Assembly (NCBI RefSeq): GCF_017114985.1
Contig: NZ_JABXKP010000082.1
Location: forward strand, 27,942 to 91,941
Origin: Nostoc sp. JL33
GTDB lineage: Bacteria; Cyanobacteriota; Cyanobacteriia; Cyanobacteriales; Nostocaceae
Direction: 5' to 3'
Length of the DNA stretch: 64,000 nt
Shown: positions 7,356-15,546 of the stretch, one piece after another
Layout: every line of letters begins with the position of its first letter
Position numbering within the stretch: the first letter of the stretch is position 1
Program-made: the position numbers and the translations under genes
The notes under the pieces: model-generated
Seen by the model: the letters and a program-made list of their open reading frames with translations, nothing else
Databases searched by the model: none
Told to the model about the DNA's origin: nothing

Positions 7356-9437
7356 TTACTGTGGTGGGGGGAGGCGATCGCAAAGATTTGCCAGATTTTC
7401 ACGACACTTAACAGTCCAAGGATGGTTCACCCCTAATTGTTGCTCAAAAATCTCTAATGCTTGCAGATACAATGGTTCCGCTTCGGTATAACGTCCTTGT
7501 AAGTGGTAAATTTTTGCCAAATTGTTAAGACTAAGGGCAAAAAATGGATGTTCTTCTCCCAGCAGTCTGCGCCTAAGTTCCAAAGCTTGGATGCAAAAGT
7601 GTTCGGCTTCGTTGTATTTACCTTGATCACGGTAGAGTGTCGCTAGGTTGTTGAGAGTAAGTGCGACATCTGGATGATCTTCTGGCAGTAGCTTGCGCCT
7701 GAGTGCCAAAGCTTGAATGTAAAGGGGTTCGGCTTCGCTGTCTCTGCCTTGGGAACGGTAGAGTCCCGCTAGGTTGTTAAGGCTAGAGGCGACATGTGGA
7801 TGTTCTTCTCCCAGCAGCTTGCGCCTGAGTGCTAAAGCTTGGATGTGAAGGGGTTCGGCTTCGCTGTATCTGCCTTGGGAATCGTAGAGTACAGCTAGGT
7901 TGTTGAGGCTTTGGGCGAAATCTAGATGTTCTTCGCCCAGCTGACGTGTGAGTGCCAAAGCTTGGATGTAAAGGGGTTCAGCTTCGCTGTATCTGCCTTG
8001 GGAATAGTAGAGTAACGCTAGGTTGTTGAGGCTAGTGGCGACATCTAGATGTTCTTCGCCCAGCAGCTTACGTGTGAGTGCCAAATCTTGGATGTAAAGG
8101 GGTTCGGCTTCGCTGTATCTGCCTTGGGAATAGTAGAGTAACGCTAGGTTATTGAGGCTTTCTGCAACAAATGGGTGTTCCTCTCCTAAGCGCTCTTTGG
8201 TAACTTCTAGACACTGGTTATACCAAGGTAAAGCTTGGTTATAGAACCCTTGACCTTCGTAAAATCGAGCGTTACCTATGAATGCTCCAGTTAAATCATT
8301 GTCGTTAACGTATTGAATGAGATGATTCGCTACTTCAGCTATATGAGGTATGGCAGGAGAAACGGCGGTGATTTGCTCAAGGGTGGACGAGTAAGGAATA
8401 TCTTGGGCAACTGCTACCATTACCCGACAAAGCGATCGCTTTAATTCCTCTGCCTGTTCTAAACCTGTACACTTATATTGGAAAAATTCTCTCAGCAGTG
8501 GATGCAATTGATAGATTCCCTCACCTTTGCGCTGGAGAAAATGCAGGTTCAACAAGCGATCGTCTCTAATTTCCTCTAAATCTTCTGCATCTTCTTCTGG
8601 TAAACACTGTTCCACCAACTTCCAAGGTATAGGTGCGGCTGCAAATAAACTCAATAAACAGCCCAATTCTTTATCGCTGTCCTCTAATTCCTGCCAACTC
8701 AACTCAAAGGCTGCTAACACTCCCCGTTGTGCTGTCATATCAGCTTCCGACTTAGATTTAGAGAGGGAACGCTCATCTAATCGCTTGTTCTTCAACCGCC
8801 GCAACATTTCTGCTAGAGATAAATCCTGTTTCCGCGCCAGATAGCGCCCCACTAATTCCACACCCAAAGGTAAATATCCCAGCCACTCACACAACTGATT
8901 TGCTAAAGCTAATTCTTTTTCAATTCGCCCCGGTGTTTCTTTGAGTAAAAACTTTAATAACTCCAGCGCCGTCTCTGGTTGCAGCACATCTAAAGATAAC
9001 TGTGCGATGCGTCCCAACTTCTGGCGCGTAGTCATCAGCACTTTAAACCGAGAAGGTAGCGACTGTAAGTAAGGCTTAACTTCTTCGTAGTTGCTGACAT
9101 CATCCAACACTAGCAGCACATCACCGTCACGCCAACGCCGCCAGCAATATTGCACTTGGGCGAGTAAATCAAAATCTTCTGGCGGCTTTAAATCAAGCTG
9201 CGTTCTCGCAAACTGCACAACTTGAATGCCCACATCCCCAGTTTTTGGTAGCAACCAGCAAAGCCCACCGTTGTATGTTTCGCGGCGCTGGATGGCATAT
9301 TGCAGGGCGAGTTCTGTTTTACCAACTCCACCCATCCCGGCAATAGCAGCAATGGCTACACGGTCATTATTCTGCAAAAGTTGATGAAGATTTTCCAATT
9401 CCTCTTCACGCCCGACAAACTTCTCTACCCCACTCAA
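7356..9437 (-). CDS. NB-ARC ATPase with TPR repeats (3' part of a STAND gene split by a stop)
   Basis: The 693-residue product, from the TTG at 9437, starts SGVEKFVGREEELENLHQLL. It has an NB-ARC/AP-ATPase module: P-loop GMGGVGKT, Walker B VLLVLDD, sensor VLMTTR, LPLGVELVGRYLA, then a winged-helix region. Seven or so 42-residue kinesin-light-chain-type TPRs follow (about 390-680). STAND ATPases of this type act as ligand-triggered oligomerising switches, often in signalling or conflict systems. The frame is identical to the upstream 9507-9962 gene, separated only by TGA at 9504-9506 and 22 open codons. Relatives are fused, so this is best read as the larger half of one interrupted gene. Confidence 0.85.
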   Translation of the reverse strand: MSGVEKFVGREEELENLHQLLQNNDRVAIAAIAGMGGVGKTELALQYAIQRRETYNGGLCWLLPKTGDVGIQVVQFARTQLDLKPPEDFDLLAQVQYCWRRWRDGDVLLVLDDVSNYEEVKPYLQSLPSRFKVLMTTRQKLGRIAQLSLDVLQPETALELLKFLLKETPGRIEKELALANQLCEWLGYLPLGVELVGRYLARKQDLSLAEMLRRLKNKRLDERSLSKSKSEADMTAQRGVLAAFELSWQELEDSDKELGCLLSLFAAAPIPWKLVEQCLPEEDAEDLEEIRDDRLLNLHFLQRKGEGIYQLHPLLREFFQYKCTGLEQAEELKRSLCRVMVAVAQDIPYSSTLEQITAVSPAIPHIAEVANHLIQYVNDNDLTGAFIGNARFYEGQGFYNQALPWYNQCLEVTKERLGEEHPFVAESLNNLALLYYSQGRYSEAEPLYIQDLALTRKLLGEEHLDVATSLNNLALLYYSQGRYSEAEPLYIQALALTRQLGEEHLDFAQSLNNLAVLYDSQGRYSEAEPLHIQALALRRKLLGEEHPHVASSLNNLAGLYRSQGRDSEAEPLYIQALALRRKLLPEDHPDVALTLNNLATLYRDQGKYNEAEHFCIQALELRRRLLGEEHPFFALSLNNLAKIYHLQGRYTEAEPLYLQALEIFEQQLGVNHPWTVKCRENLANLCDRLPPPQ

Positions 9438-9503
9438 GGGTAAATTTTGCGGTATTTCAGTAGAGGGATTTGACTTTGCCCGTTCCCCTTCAGGCGACTG
9501 TAG

Positions 9504-9962
9504 TCAATCAGGGGGATGATTATTGTAATTGATAGTAATTGGGCTATTGTCTACGCCTTGAAAGGTGGGGGCTTTACTATCATTGCTTTGAAAACCTTGG
9601 CCACCGTAAACATTCTGGACATTTTTACCTTGAACTTTACCAATATTAATTTCTTGGTGAATCTGTTGGGCAAGACTTTGAACTTCTTCGCCAAATTGGG
9701 TGTCGGTGTCCATTTCGACCTGTAGGTACGCAGCAACAAAATTTAAATCTTCCTTAGAACCTTGTTCGGCCTTTATTAAAGCTTGTTGTACATTCGGCTT
9801 ACCCTGGAACTTATCCCAAATTTTTTGACGCAGCAGTTTTAGCTTGTCCAGTGTACCTTCTGTTATCTTCTCTACGGTTTTTTCTATAGCTTTGGTGATT
9901 ACCAAGGTTGCGATCGCAGCTGCTGTAAGTGATACTGGCTCCATAAGTTTGCCAAAATACAC
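9504..9962 (-). CDS. N-terminal module of the interrupted STAND gene
   Basis: The 152-residue product most likely starts at MEPVSLTAAA (ATG at 9944); the ATG at 9962 is an alternative. It has a hydrophobic helix (SLTAAAIATLVITKAIEKT), a helical bundle through LAQQIHQEINIGK, and then repeats of the NVYGGQGFQ / FQGVDNSPITINYN type. In relatives this module precedes the NB-ARC domain in a single chain and may sense or deliver an effector signal. Here it ends at TGA 9504-9506, and the following codons run in frame into NLPLSGVEKFVGR of the NB-ARC part. Confidence 0.8.
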   Translation of the reverse strand: MYFGKLMEPVSLTAAAIATLVITKAIEKTVEKITEGTLDKLKLLRQKIWDKFQGKPNVQQALIKAEQGSKEDLNFVAAYLQVEMDTDTQFGEEVQSLAQQIHQEINIGKVQGKNVQNVYGGQGFQSNDSKAPTFQGVDNSPITINYNNHPPD

Positions 9963-10097
9963 GAGATTTTATTTATGGTTCTCAGTTTAACAGCCTCTAA
10001 ACACGTAATGGAGAGCAAATAGCAGAATAATCATAAAACAATTTAAGGGCTGAACCTCACAGGTTATAGCCTTTCCTAATCATACAAAGTACATCAT

Positions 10098-10183
10098 AAT
10101 CCCCTCCTCGCTTGCGGGGAGGGGAGACAAAGCGTAGCTTTGGCGGGGTGGGGTTCTTATTTTTGATTTATGCAAGAGGTCTA
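10098..10183. repeat. Interspersed palindromic repeat (copy A)
   Basis: A GC-rich hairpin (cccctcctcgcttgcggggagggg) is followed by gcgtagctttggcggggtgg and a tail ending atgcaagaggtct. The same sequence occurs in opposite orientation at 33473-33545. It fills most of the spacer between the STAND gene and the flippase-like gene. Confidence 0.85.
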
Positions 10184-10187
10184 TGTT

Positions 10188-11120
10188 TTAAGTTCCCCGT
10201 TTAAATCTAATTTCATAAAGTCCTAGCAAACCTGCGGCTAATAGCAAAGGTAAATAATAGTAAACTCCCCGATAAACTAGCATTGAACCCAAAACTGCCG
10301 CAGCCGAAACTTTTGAGGAGAGAATCAGCAAAATTATAGTTTCAAATACTCCCAAACCACCGGGGACATTACTAACAACACCTGCAAACATCGCTAGTAA
10401 ATAGGTTCCCAAAAAGTCTAGATAGGACAAAGATATATTAGTAGGAAGCACAACATAAAGAACCGCCGCCGCCAGAATCCAGTCAAAACTAGAAATTGCG
10501 ATTTGAGCCAGGGATATTTTCAAAGAAGGAAATCGAAACTCTTGTCCCCGAATTACTAACGGTTGTTTAATAAAAATACTTCCAAGTAAATAGATAGCAA
10601 CCAATAGCAAAAAAATCACGCCGATGGGACGCACAGTGGCAAAAGGTAAATGTAATTGAGTGGGAATTTTCAGGGGGTTGATGATAAACAAGCAACCTGC
10701 AACAGCAAACATCCCCAACCAAAAGGTAAAATTGGCGAAAGCAATTACTTGAGCGATCGCAAGTTTTGACAGTCCCCAACTAGAGTAAAATCGATAACGG
10801 ATAGCACTGCCAGTCAGCAAGGCAAAACCTATGGTATTACTAAATGCAGAGCTAATAAAGCTGGTTAGAGCAATCTTATTCCAACTTAGGGAACGATTAA
10901 TGTAGCTAAAACCTAAGATATCGTACCCAATCATCACTAGATAGCCGAATGCTGTCAGCCAAATTGCCCAGCTTAAGCGACTTTTGGGGATAGCGACTAG
11001 AGAATTGAGGATATCACGATAATTATACTCATGCAATTCGTTAGCGATCGCCCACAGAGAAAGCACCAGCAGCGATAAACCGAACAGTGTGCTGAATTTG
11101 AGTCGCAACTTTTTAAGCAT
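10188..11120 (-). CDS. LPG_synthase_TM family flippase-like membrane protein (MprF N-domain homologue)
   Basis: The 310-residue, very hydrophobic protein has about eight membrane helices. Family features include LHEYNYRDILNSL near the N-terminus, the SFISSAFSNTIGFALLTGSAIRYRFYS region and the VPGGLGVFETIIL motif near residues 253-265. This is the UPF0104/MprF N-terminal type, which in MprF translocates aminoacyl-phosphatidylglycerol. It lacks the soluble synthase domain, which is encoded separately at 13398-15068. Between them lie two exported hydrolases on the opposite strand. A shared role in aminoacyl lipid handling is inferred from this arrangement. Confidence 0.86.
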   Translation of the reverse strand: MLKKLRLKFSTLFGLSLLVLSLWAIANELHEYNYRDILNSLVAIPKSRLSWAIWLTAFGYLVMIGYDILGFSYINRSLSWNKIALTSFISSAFSNTIGFALLTGSAIRYRFYSSWGLSKLAIAQVIAFANFTFWLGMFAVAGCLFIINPLKIPTQLHLPFATVRPIGVIFLLLVAIYLLGSIFIKQPLVIRGQEFRFPSLKISLAQIAISSFDWILAAAVLYVVLPTNISLSYLDFLGTYLLAMFAGVVSNVPGGLGVFETIILLILSSKVSAAAVLGSMLVYRGVYYYLPLLLAAGLLGLYEIRFKRGT

Positions 11121-11284
11121 TTTAAATGACTCCTGAATTCTGACTCCTGAATTCTGAATTCTTCTTCAATAGCAGTCGCAAAGTTTCCATCAGGTTGACA
11201 CAGCATTGACATATCATTTGCATAAACTTTTGAAGACAAACACCAGATACCATTGTTTTTCTAGTGACAACTGATAAATTATAA
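11121..11284. promoter_or_regulatory. Divergent intergenic region with short repeats
   Basis: This 164-bp gap separates the minus-strand flippase gene from the plus-strand esterases, so it should hold both promoters. It carries actcctgaattctg repeats at 11128-11162. A clear -10/-35 pair was not identified with confidence. Confidence 0.45.
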
Positions 11285-12256
11285 ATGAACTATAAACAAT
11301 CTAAAATTCTCTTGCTAGTTTCAGTATTAACTCTAGTTGGCTGTAATTCCTGTCAAAGCGTAACAGCAATATCTCAACAGCAGGATTTACAAACAACGCC
11401 TTCCTCTGTTCCAACCCAGCCCAATACTAGCGAAGCTACTTCTCTAACTTACAAGATTGAAACCTACAATAGTCGAGTAATGGGCGCAAGTCGTACCTAC
11501 GGCGTTTCTTTACCCCCCGGCTATCAGCGAAACCCAAAAAAAAGCTATCCTGTAATCTTTCTCCTCCACGGTGGACATGGTTATCCCAGTGATTGGTTTA
11601 TTCAGAACAAGGGACAAGCTCTCAAGACTGTGCAACAACTTTATACTACAGGTAAGTTGCCACCCAGCATCATCATCACACCAGATGGCAACGACAAACG
11701 TGGCTCTAGTCGCTTCCGAGATCCTGCATATATCGATGGCCCTAACGGTAAAGTATCTACAGCCGTGGGGGATGAGTTAGTAAAAGTTGTCCAAAGCCGT
11801 TATCGTACACTAACTAATCCAGATTTTTGGGCGATAGGTGGTTTATCTTCAGGTGGTTGGGGAGCAATTAATGTGGGATTACACAACCTGGATCATTTCT
11901 CAATTTTATTTAGTCATAGTGGTTATTTTGAGGATAAAAGCGGCCCGATAAATAGCCCAATCTCTTATATCAAAACTATTCCTTTGCAAGCTCAAAAAAG
12001 GTTACGGATATACCTTGATTCAGGTAAATCAGATATTGAAGAAATCGACGAAGCCGAACGATTTACTAAAGTATTAAACGAACTCAAAATTTCTAATTCG
12101 TTTCGTCAGTTTCCTGGGAGTCACACTTGGCAATACTGGCGTGAACACTTAGCGGATTCTTTGACATTTGTGGGAAAACAATTTAGATATTCTCAGATAG
12201 CTCATAGAGATGAAAATTTAGGTTTTAATCGGAGTAAAAATACTCGAAGTTATTAG
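11285..12256 (+). CDS. Esterase-D family alpha/beta hydrolase, lipoprotein
   Basis: The 323-residue protein has a lipoprotein signal (TLVGC, Cys20) and a Ser/Thr-rich linker to about residue 55, then a PF00756-type hydrolase domain. Visible motifs are YPVIFLLHGGHG (oxyanion region), IITPDGND, the nucleophile GLSSGG (Ser188), RIYLDSGKSD with a likely catalytic Asp, and FPGSHTWQYWREHL with the catalytic His. It should act outside the plasma membrane as a lipid-anchored enzyme. It is followed 106 bp later by a paralogue. Substrate unknown; its position inside a split MprF locus suggests a lipid aminoacyl ester. Confidence 0.9.
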   Translation: MNYKQSKILLLVSVLTLVGCNSCQSVTAISQQQDLQTTPSSVPTQPNTSEATSLTYKIETYNSRVMGASRTYGVSLPPGYQRNPKKSYPVIFLLHGGHGYPSDWFIQNKGQALKTVQQLYTTGKLPPSIIITPDGNDKRGSSRFRDPAYIDGPNGKVSTAVGDELVKVVQSRYRTLTNPDFWAIGGLSSGGWGAINVGLHNLDHFSILFSHSGYFEDKSGPINSPISYIKTIPLQAQKRLRIYLDSGKSDIEEIDEAERFTKVLNELKISNSFRQFPGSHTWQYWREHLADSLTFVGKQFRYSQIAHRDENLGFNRSKNTRSY

Positions 12257-12362
12257 AAATTTTAATCTAAAAAAGGCGATTTTGCCAAAAAGTTGGTGCA
12301 ATTTGTCAGCATATTCACTATAGTAAGTTTTAATGGAGGTGATTTTTCAATCCTAAAACAAT

Positions 12363-13265
12363 ATGAAGATTTCTAAATTTTTAATTAGTTTAGTAGGAGC
12401 GATCGCACTCCTCACGGGCGCTGGCTATTATTATGTATTCATCTTAGGTGCGCCACAACTAGACCCGCCCCCAGAAGAGGCAGATACTGGGCTAAAGTTT
12501 CAATTAGCAACCTTCAACTCCCAAGCAATGGGTGCAGTCCGTAACTACGGTGTGATTTTGCCCCCTGGCTATAACAAAAATCAGCAAAAGCGCTACCCCG
12601 TGATATTCTTATTGCACGGTGGTCATGATGATGCTCGTGCTTACGCTGATAAATACGCACTCTTAGACGTACTGCATGAACTTTATCAAAGTGGAAAATT
12701 ACCGCCATCGATTGTGATTACACCTGATGGTAATGATAATCGCGGTTCCAGTCCTTTGTATGATCCTGATTATTTTGATGGGCCGAATGGCAAAGTGGGG
12801 ACTTTGATTGGTTCAGAATTAGTACAAGTTGTCAAATCGCGCTACCGCACTTTGGAACAACCCCAGTTTTGGGCGCTGGGAGGTTTGTCTTCTGGGGGAT
12901 GGGGGGCATTTAATATTGGGTTACACTATCTCAACAACTTCCAGATTTTGTTTAGCCATAGCGGTTATTTTACCGATAATAGCGGTTCACAAAATAGTCC
13001 CCAACAAATTGTGCAACAGCTACCAGTTGAAGATAGGAAGCGATTGCGTGTTTACCTGGATGCGGGTCTGAATGATACTAGTTTACTAGCTTCTACCAAA
13101 GCCTTCAACGAAACCTTAAATAAATTAGGCATTGCTCACGTATTTTATGCATTTCCTGGGGGTCATGGTTTGTCTGGTGCAGATATAGGCTGGAACTACT
13201 TTCACAAACATCTCAAAGATTCGCTCTCGTATGTAGGTGAACAGTTTAAAAAAGTTAAGAGTTAA
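12363..13265 (+). CDS. Esterase-D family alpha/beta hydrolase, paralogue of the preceding gene
   Basis: The 300-residue protein shares long stretches with the 11285-12256 product: NYGVILPPGYNKN, YPVIFLLHGGHDD, SIVITPDGNDNRGSS, ALGGLSSGGWGAFN (nucleophile Ser176), RVYLDAGLND and FPGGHGLSG. The N-terminus is an uncleaved-looking signal anchor (residues about 5-28, no lipobox Cys). It is therefore probably anchored in the membrane with its domain outside, unlike its lipoprotein paralogue. The pair arose by tandem duplication and probably shares a transcript with the aminoacyltransferase gene 132 bp downstream. Confidence 0.9.
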   Translation: MKISKFLISLVGAIALLTGAGYYYVFILGAPQLDPPPEEADTGLKFQLATFNSQAMGAVRNYGVILPPGYNKNQQKRYPVIFLLHGGHDDARAYADKYALLDVLHELYQSGKLPPSIVITPDGNDNRGSSPLYDPDYFDGPNGKVGTLIGSELVQVVKSRYRTLEQPQFWALGGLSSGGWGAFNIGLHYLNNFQILFSHSGYFTDNSGSQNSPQQIVQQLPVEDRKRLRVYLDAGLNDTSLLASTKAFNETLNKLGIAHVFYAFPGGHGLSGADIGWNYFHKHLKDSLSYVGEQFKKVKS

Positions 13266-13333
13266 GAGTTAAAATTTGAAAACTCAAGGGCACGGAGACA
13301 TGAAGAAGAGATATGATATTTTTGGATGTTTTT

Positions 13334-13384
13334 TAATTTTGAAGTCTCCTAACTTCTGACTCCTAACTTCTAACTCCTAATTAA
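13334..13384. repeat. Heptanucleotide-type repeat (ctcctaacttctgactcctaa)
   Basis: Short variant 7-bp units between the second esterase and the DUF2156 gene, of the same family as those in lysC and near 62640. Confidence 0.7.
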
Positions 13385-13397
13385 TACTTTTAGACTA

Positions 13398-15068
13398 ATG
13401 ACTAATAATTTAAAAACTCAGATTGGACTTTGGAGTGCAGCTTTCCTTACAGGTTTAGTCGGAGTAGTAAATTTGTTGTCAGCAGTGACACCTACCCTAT
13501 ACGGGCGAAATCACTGGTTGAAGGGATTTTTACCATTTGAAATTCGTGCCAGTGGTCATATATTTGCAGCGTTGACTGGGTTTGTTTTACTAGCACTTGC
13601 TACTAACTTATTACGCCGAAAAAGAATAGCCTGGTTACTGACGATTGGTTTACTAGTGATTTCCATTTTCAGCCACTTGCTGAAGGGATTGGACTATGAA
13701 GAAAGTCTACTCTCTGGAGTTTTGCTGGTGCAATTAATTTTGATGCGCCATTTTTTCACCGCACAATCAGACCGTCCTTCGATTGCACGGGGAGTTCGAG
13801 CGCTGATCGGCGCTTTATTATTTACCCTGGCATACGGAACTATTGGATTTTACTTGTTAGACGGCAAGTTTTCCGAGAATTTTAATTGGCGGGAAGCGAT
13901 AGTTCAGACTTTGGCGATGTTCTTCACCGAGGATAATTGGGGACTGCAACCAAAAAGCCGATTTGGAGATTTTTTTGCTAATTCTATCTATATTATTGCC
14001 GCAGTTACTATTACTTATGCAATGGTAATGCTGTTGCAACCTGTGTTTTGGCGGAATCTCGCAACTACAAATGAGCGACAAAAAGCTAAAGAAATTGTCG
14101 AGCAATATGGACGTTCTTCTTTAGCAGCGTTCACACTCTTAAATGATAAAAGTTATTATTTCAGTCCTTCGGGTAATAGTTTAATTGCTTATGTTCCCAA
14201 GGGACGAGGCGCGATCGCTTTAGGAGATCCCATTGGCCCCATTGAAGACCGGAAAGAGACAATTGTTGCTTTTCAGCAGTTTTGCCAACGCAATGACTGG
14301 TATCCTGGTTTTTACCAAACTTTGCCCGATGATGTTGAACTTTACAAGTCATTGGGGTTTAAGGTACTCAAAATTGGAGAAGAAGCGATCGTTGACCTAA
14401 AAAGTTTTACGTTACAAGGTAAAGCCGGTAAAAACTTTAGACCATCAATCAGTCGTTTAACCAAGCTAGGATACCAAATCGAGTTTTACCAACCACCGAT
14501 CGCCAATGATTTATTGCACCAGCTCAAATCTGTAAGTGATGAATGGCTGAAAATGGTACAAGGTTCGGAAAAACACTTTTCTTTGGGTTGGTTTGAGGAA
14601 GCTTACCTGCGAGAGTGCGAGATTGCTGTGGTGCATAATCCTGAAGGTCAAATCAGCGCCTTTGCCAACATTCTCCGGGAGTACCAACTTAACGAAGCCA
14701 CTATTGACATGATGCGACATCGTGCGTCCCTCGAAAATGGCACAATGGACTTTCTATTTATTTCCCTACTTCAACATTTTAAAGAAGGTGGCTACGACAG
14801 CTTTAATTTCGGTCTTTCTGCCCTTGCGGGAGTTGGAGAGAACCCAGAATCACGCCGCTTAGAGAAAGTATTGCACTATCTATACGGGCATTTGAATCGC
14901 TTCTACAATTTCAAGGGACTGCACGCCTACAGAGAGAAGTTCCGCCCCCGTTGGGAACCACGTTATTTGGTTTACCCCAGTTTAGCTGCCTTACCCGATA
15001 TCGTTGTAGCATTAATTCGCGCAGATTCAGGCGATCGCCTCTTCGATTATTTCAAACCCGGAGCTTAA
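13398..15068 (+). CDS. DUF2156 phosphatidylglycerol aminoacyltransferase (MprF C-domain type) with own membrane segment
   Basis: The 556-residue protein has about six membrane helices in residues 10-220, then a soluble DUF2156 double-GNAT domain (about 225-540). Recognisable blocks are YFSPSGNSLIAYVPKGRGAI, GDPIGP, FYQTLPDDVELYKSLGFKVL KIGEEA, FNFGLSALAGVGENPESRRLEK, and FYNFKGLHAYREKFRPRWEP. In MprF this domain moves Lys or Ala from charged tRNA to phosphatidylglycerol. The flippase part is a separate gene at 10188-11120. Amino acid specificity cannot be read by eye. Likely to change surface charge and resistance to cationic peptides. Confidence 0.9.
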   Translation: MTNNLKTQIGLWSAAFLTGLVGVVNLLSAVTPTLYGRNHWLKGFLPFEIRASGHIFAALTGFVLLALATNLLRRKRIAWLLTIGLLVISIFSHLLKGLDYEESLLSGVLLVQLILMRHFFTAQSDRPSIARGVRALIGALLFTLAYGTIGFYLLDGKFSENFNWREAIVQTLAMFFTEDNWGLQPKSRFGDFFANSIYIIAAVTITYAMVMLLQPVFWRNLATTNERQKAKEIVEQYGRSSLAAFTLLNDKSYYFSPSGNSLIAYVPKGRGAIALGDPIGPIEDRKETIVAFQQFCQRNDWYPGFYQTLPDDVELYKSLGFKVLKIGEEAIVDLKSFTLQGKAGKNFRPSISRLTKLGYQIEFYQPPIANDLLHQLKSVSDEWLKMVQGSEKHFSLGWFEEAYLRECEIAVVHNPEGQISAFANILREYQLNEATIDMMRHRASLENGTMDFLFISLLQHFKEGGYDSFNFGLSALAGVGENPESRRLEKVLHYLYGHLNRFYNFKGLHAYREKFRPRWEPRYLVYPSLAALPDIVVALIRADSGDRLFDYFKPGA

Positions 15069-15546
15069 ATGTGGGAAAAAAATAATCGGCGCAAAGGTTA
15101 GAAAGCATCTATTCTGGCGTTCAGCAATACCATAACAACTCATTGCAGGGCGATGTCTATCACGGGCTACGCCTACACAACTGAGCATTTTTATGATACA
15201 ATTGTACTATAAAAGAATATCCGGTGAGTATGCAACGCAAAGTTTACACCAATTGGAAAAAAGAATGCGACAAATAGACCATTTGTAGAGACGCGATTCA
15301 TCGCGTCTTTACCCAAGGATGTGTTGCAATCATTAATTGAATTGGTATTACCAGGCGAGGCCCAAAGTTTGTAGTAAATAAACGCGATATTAGCTAGTTC
15401 GTGAATGCAATCATGAACACACAATAGTTGTGTGGTATATGCCAAATTTAGCATTTTGGCATCAATTTATTGTGTGTTTGCCCTTCAATTTTCCACGGTT
15501 TAACAGGCTTTAAAAGATTCTTGACCTTTATATGGAAGGTAGCAAT
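15069..15546. other. Spacer with small repeat element and two hairpins
   Basis: Contains a candidate inverted-repeat element at about 15243-15351 (ends caccaattgg and attgaattggta) around a hairpin, agacgcgattcatcgcgtctt. It also has two small palindromes, cacacaatagttgtgtg (15418-15434) and tgccaaatttagcattttggca (15441-15462), before the next gene. An 87-codon minus frame here is a by-product. Confidence 0.55.

Noticed and set aside
10567..10779. 70-codon minus-strand frame inside the flippase gene
   Set aside because: Out-of-frame shadow of a membrane protein gene; hydrophobic and Cys-rich as expected of such shadows.
15191..15454. 87-codon minus-strand frame
   Set aside because: It covers the candidate MITE and hairpins before the 463-residue gene and shows no protein features.
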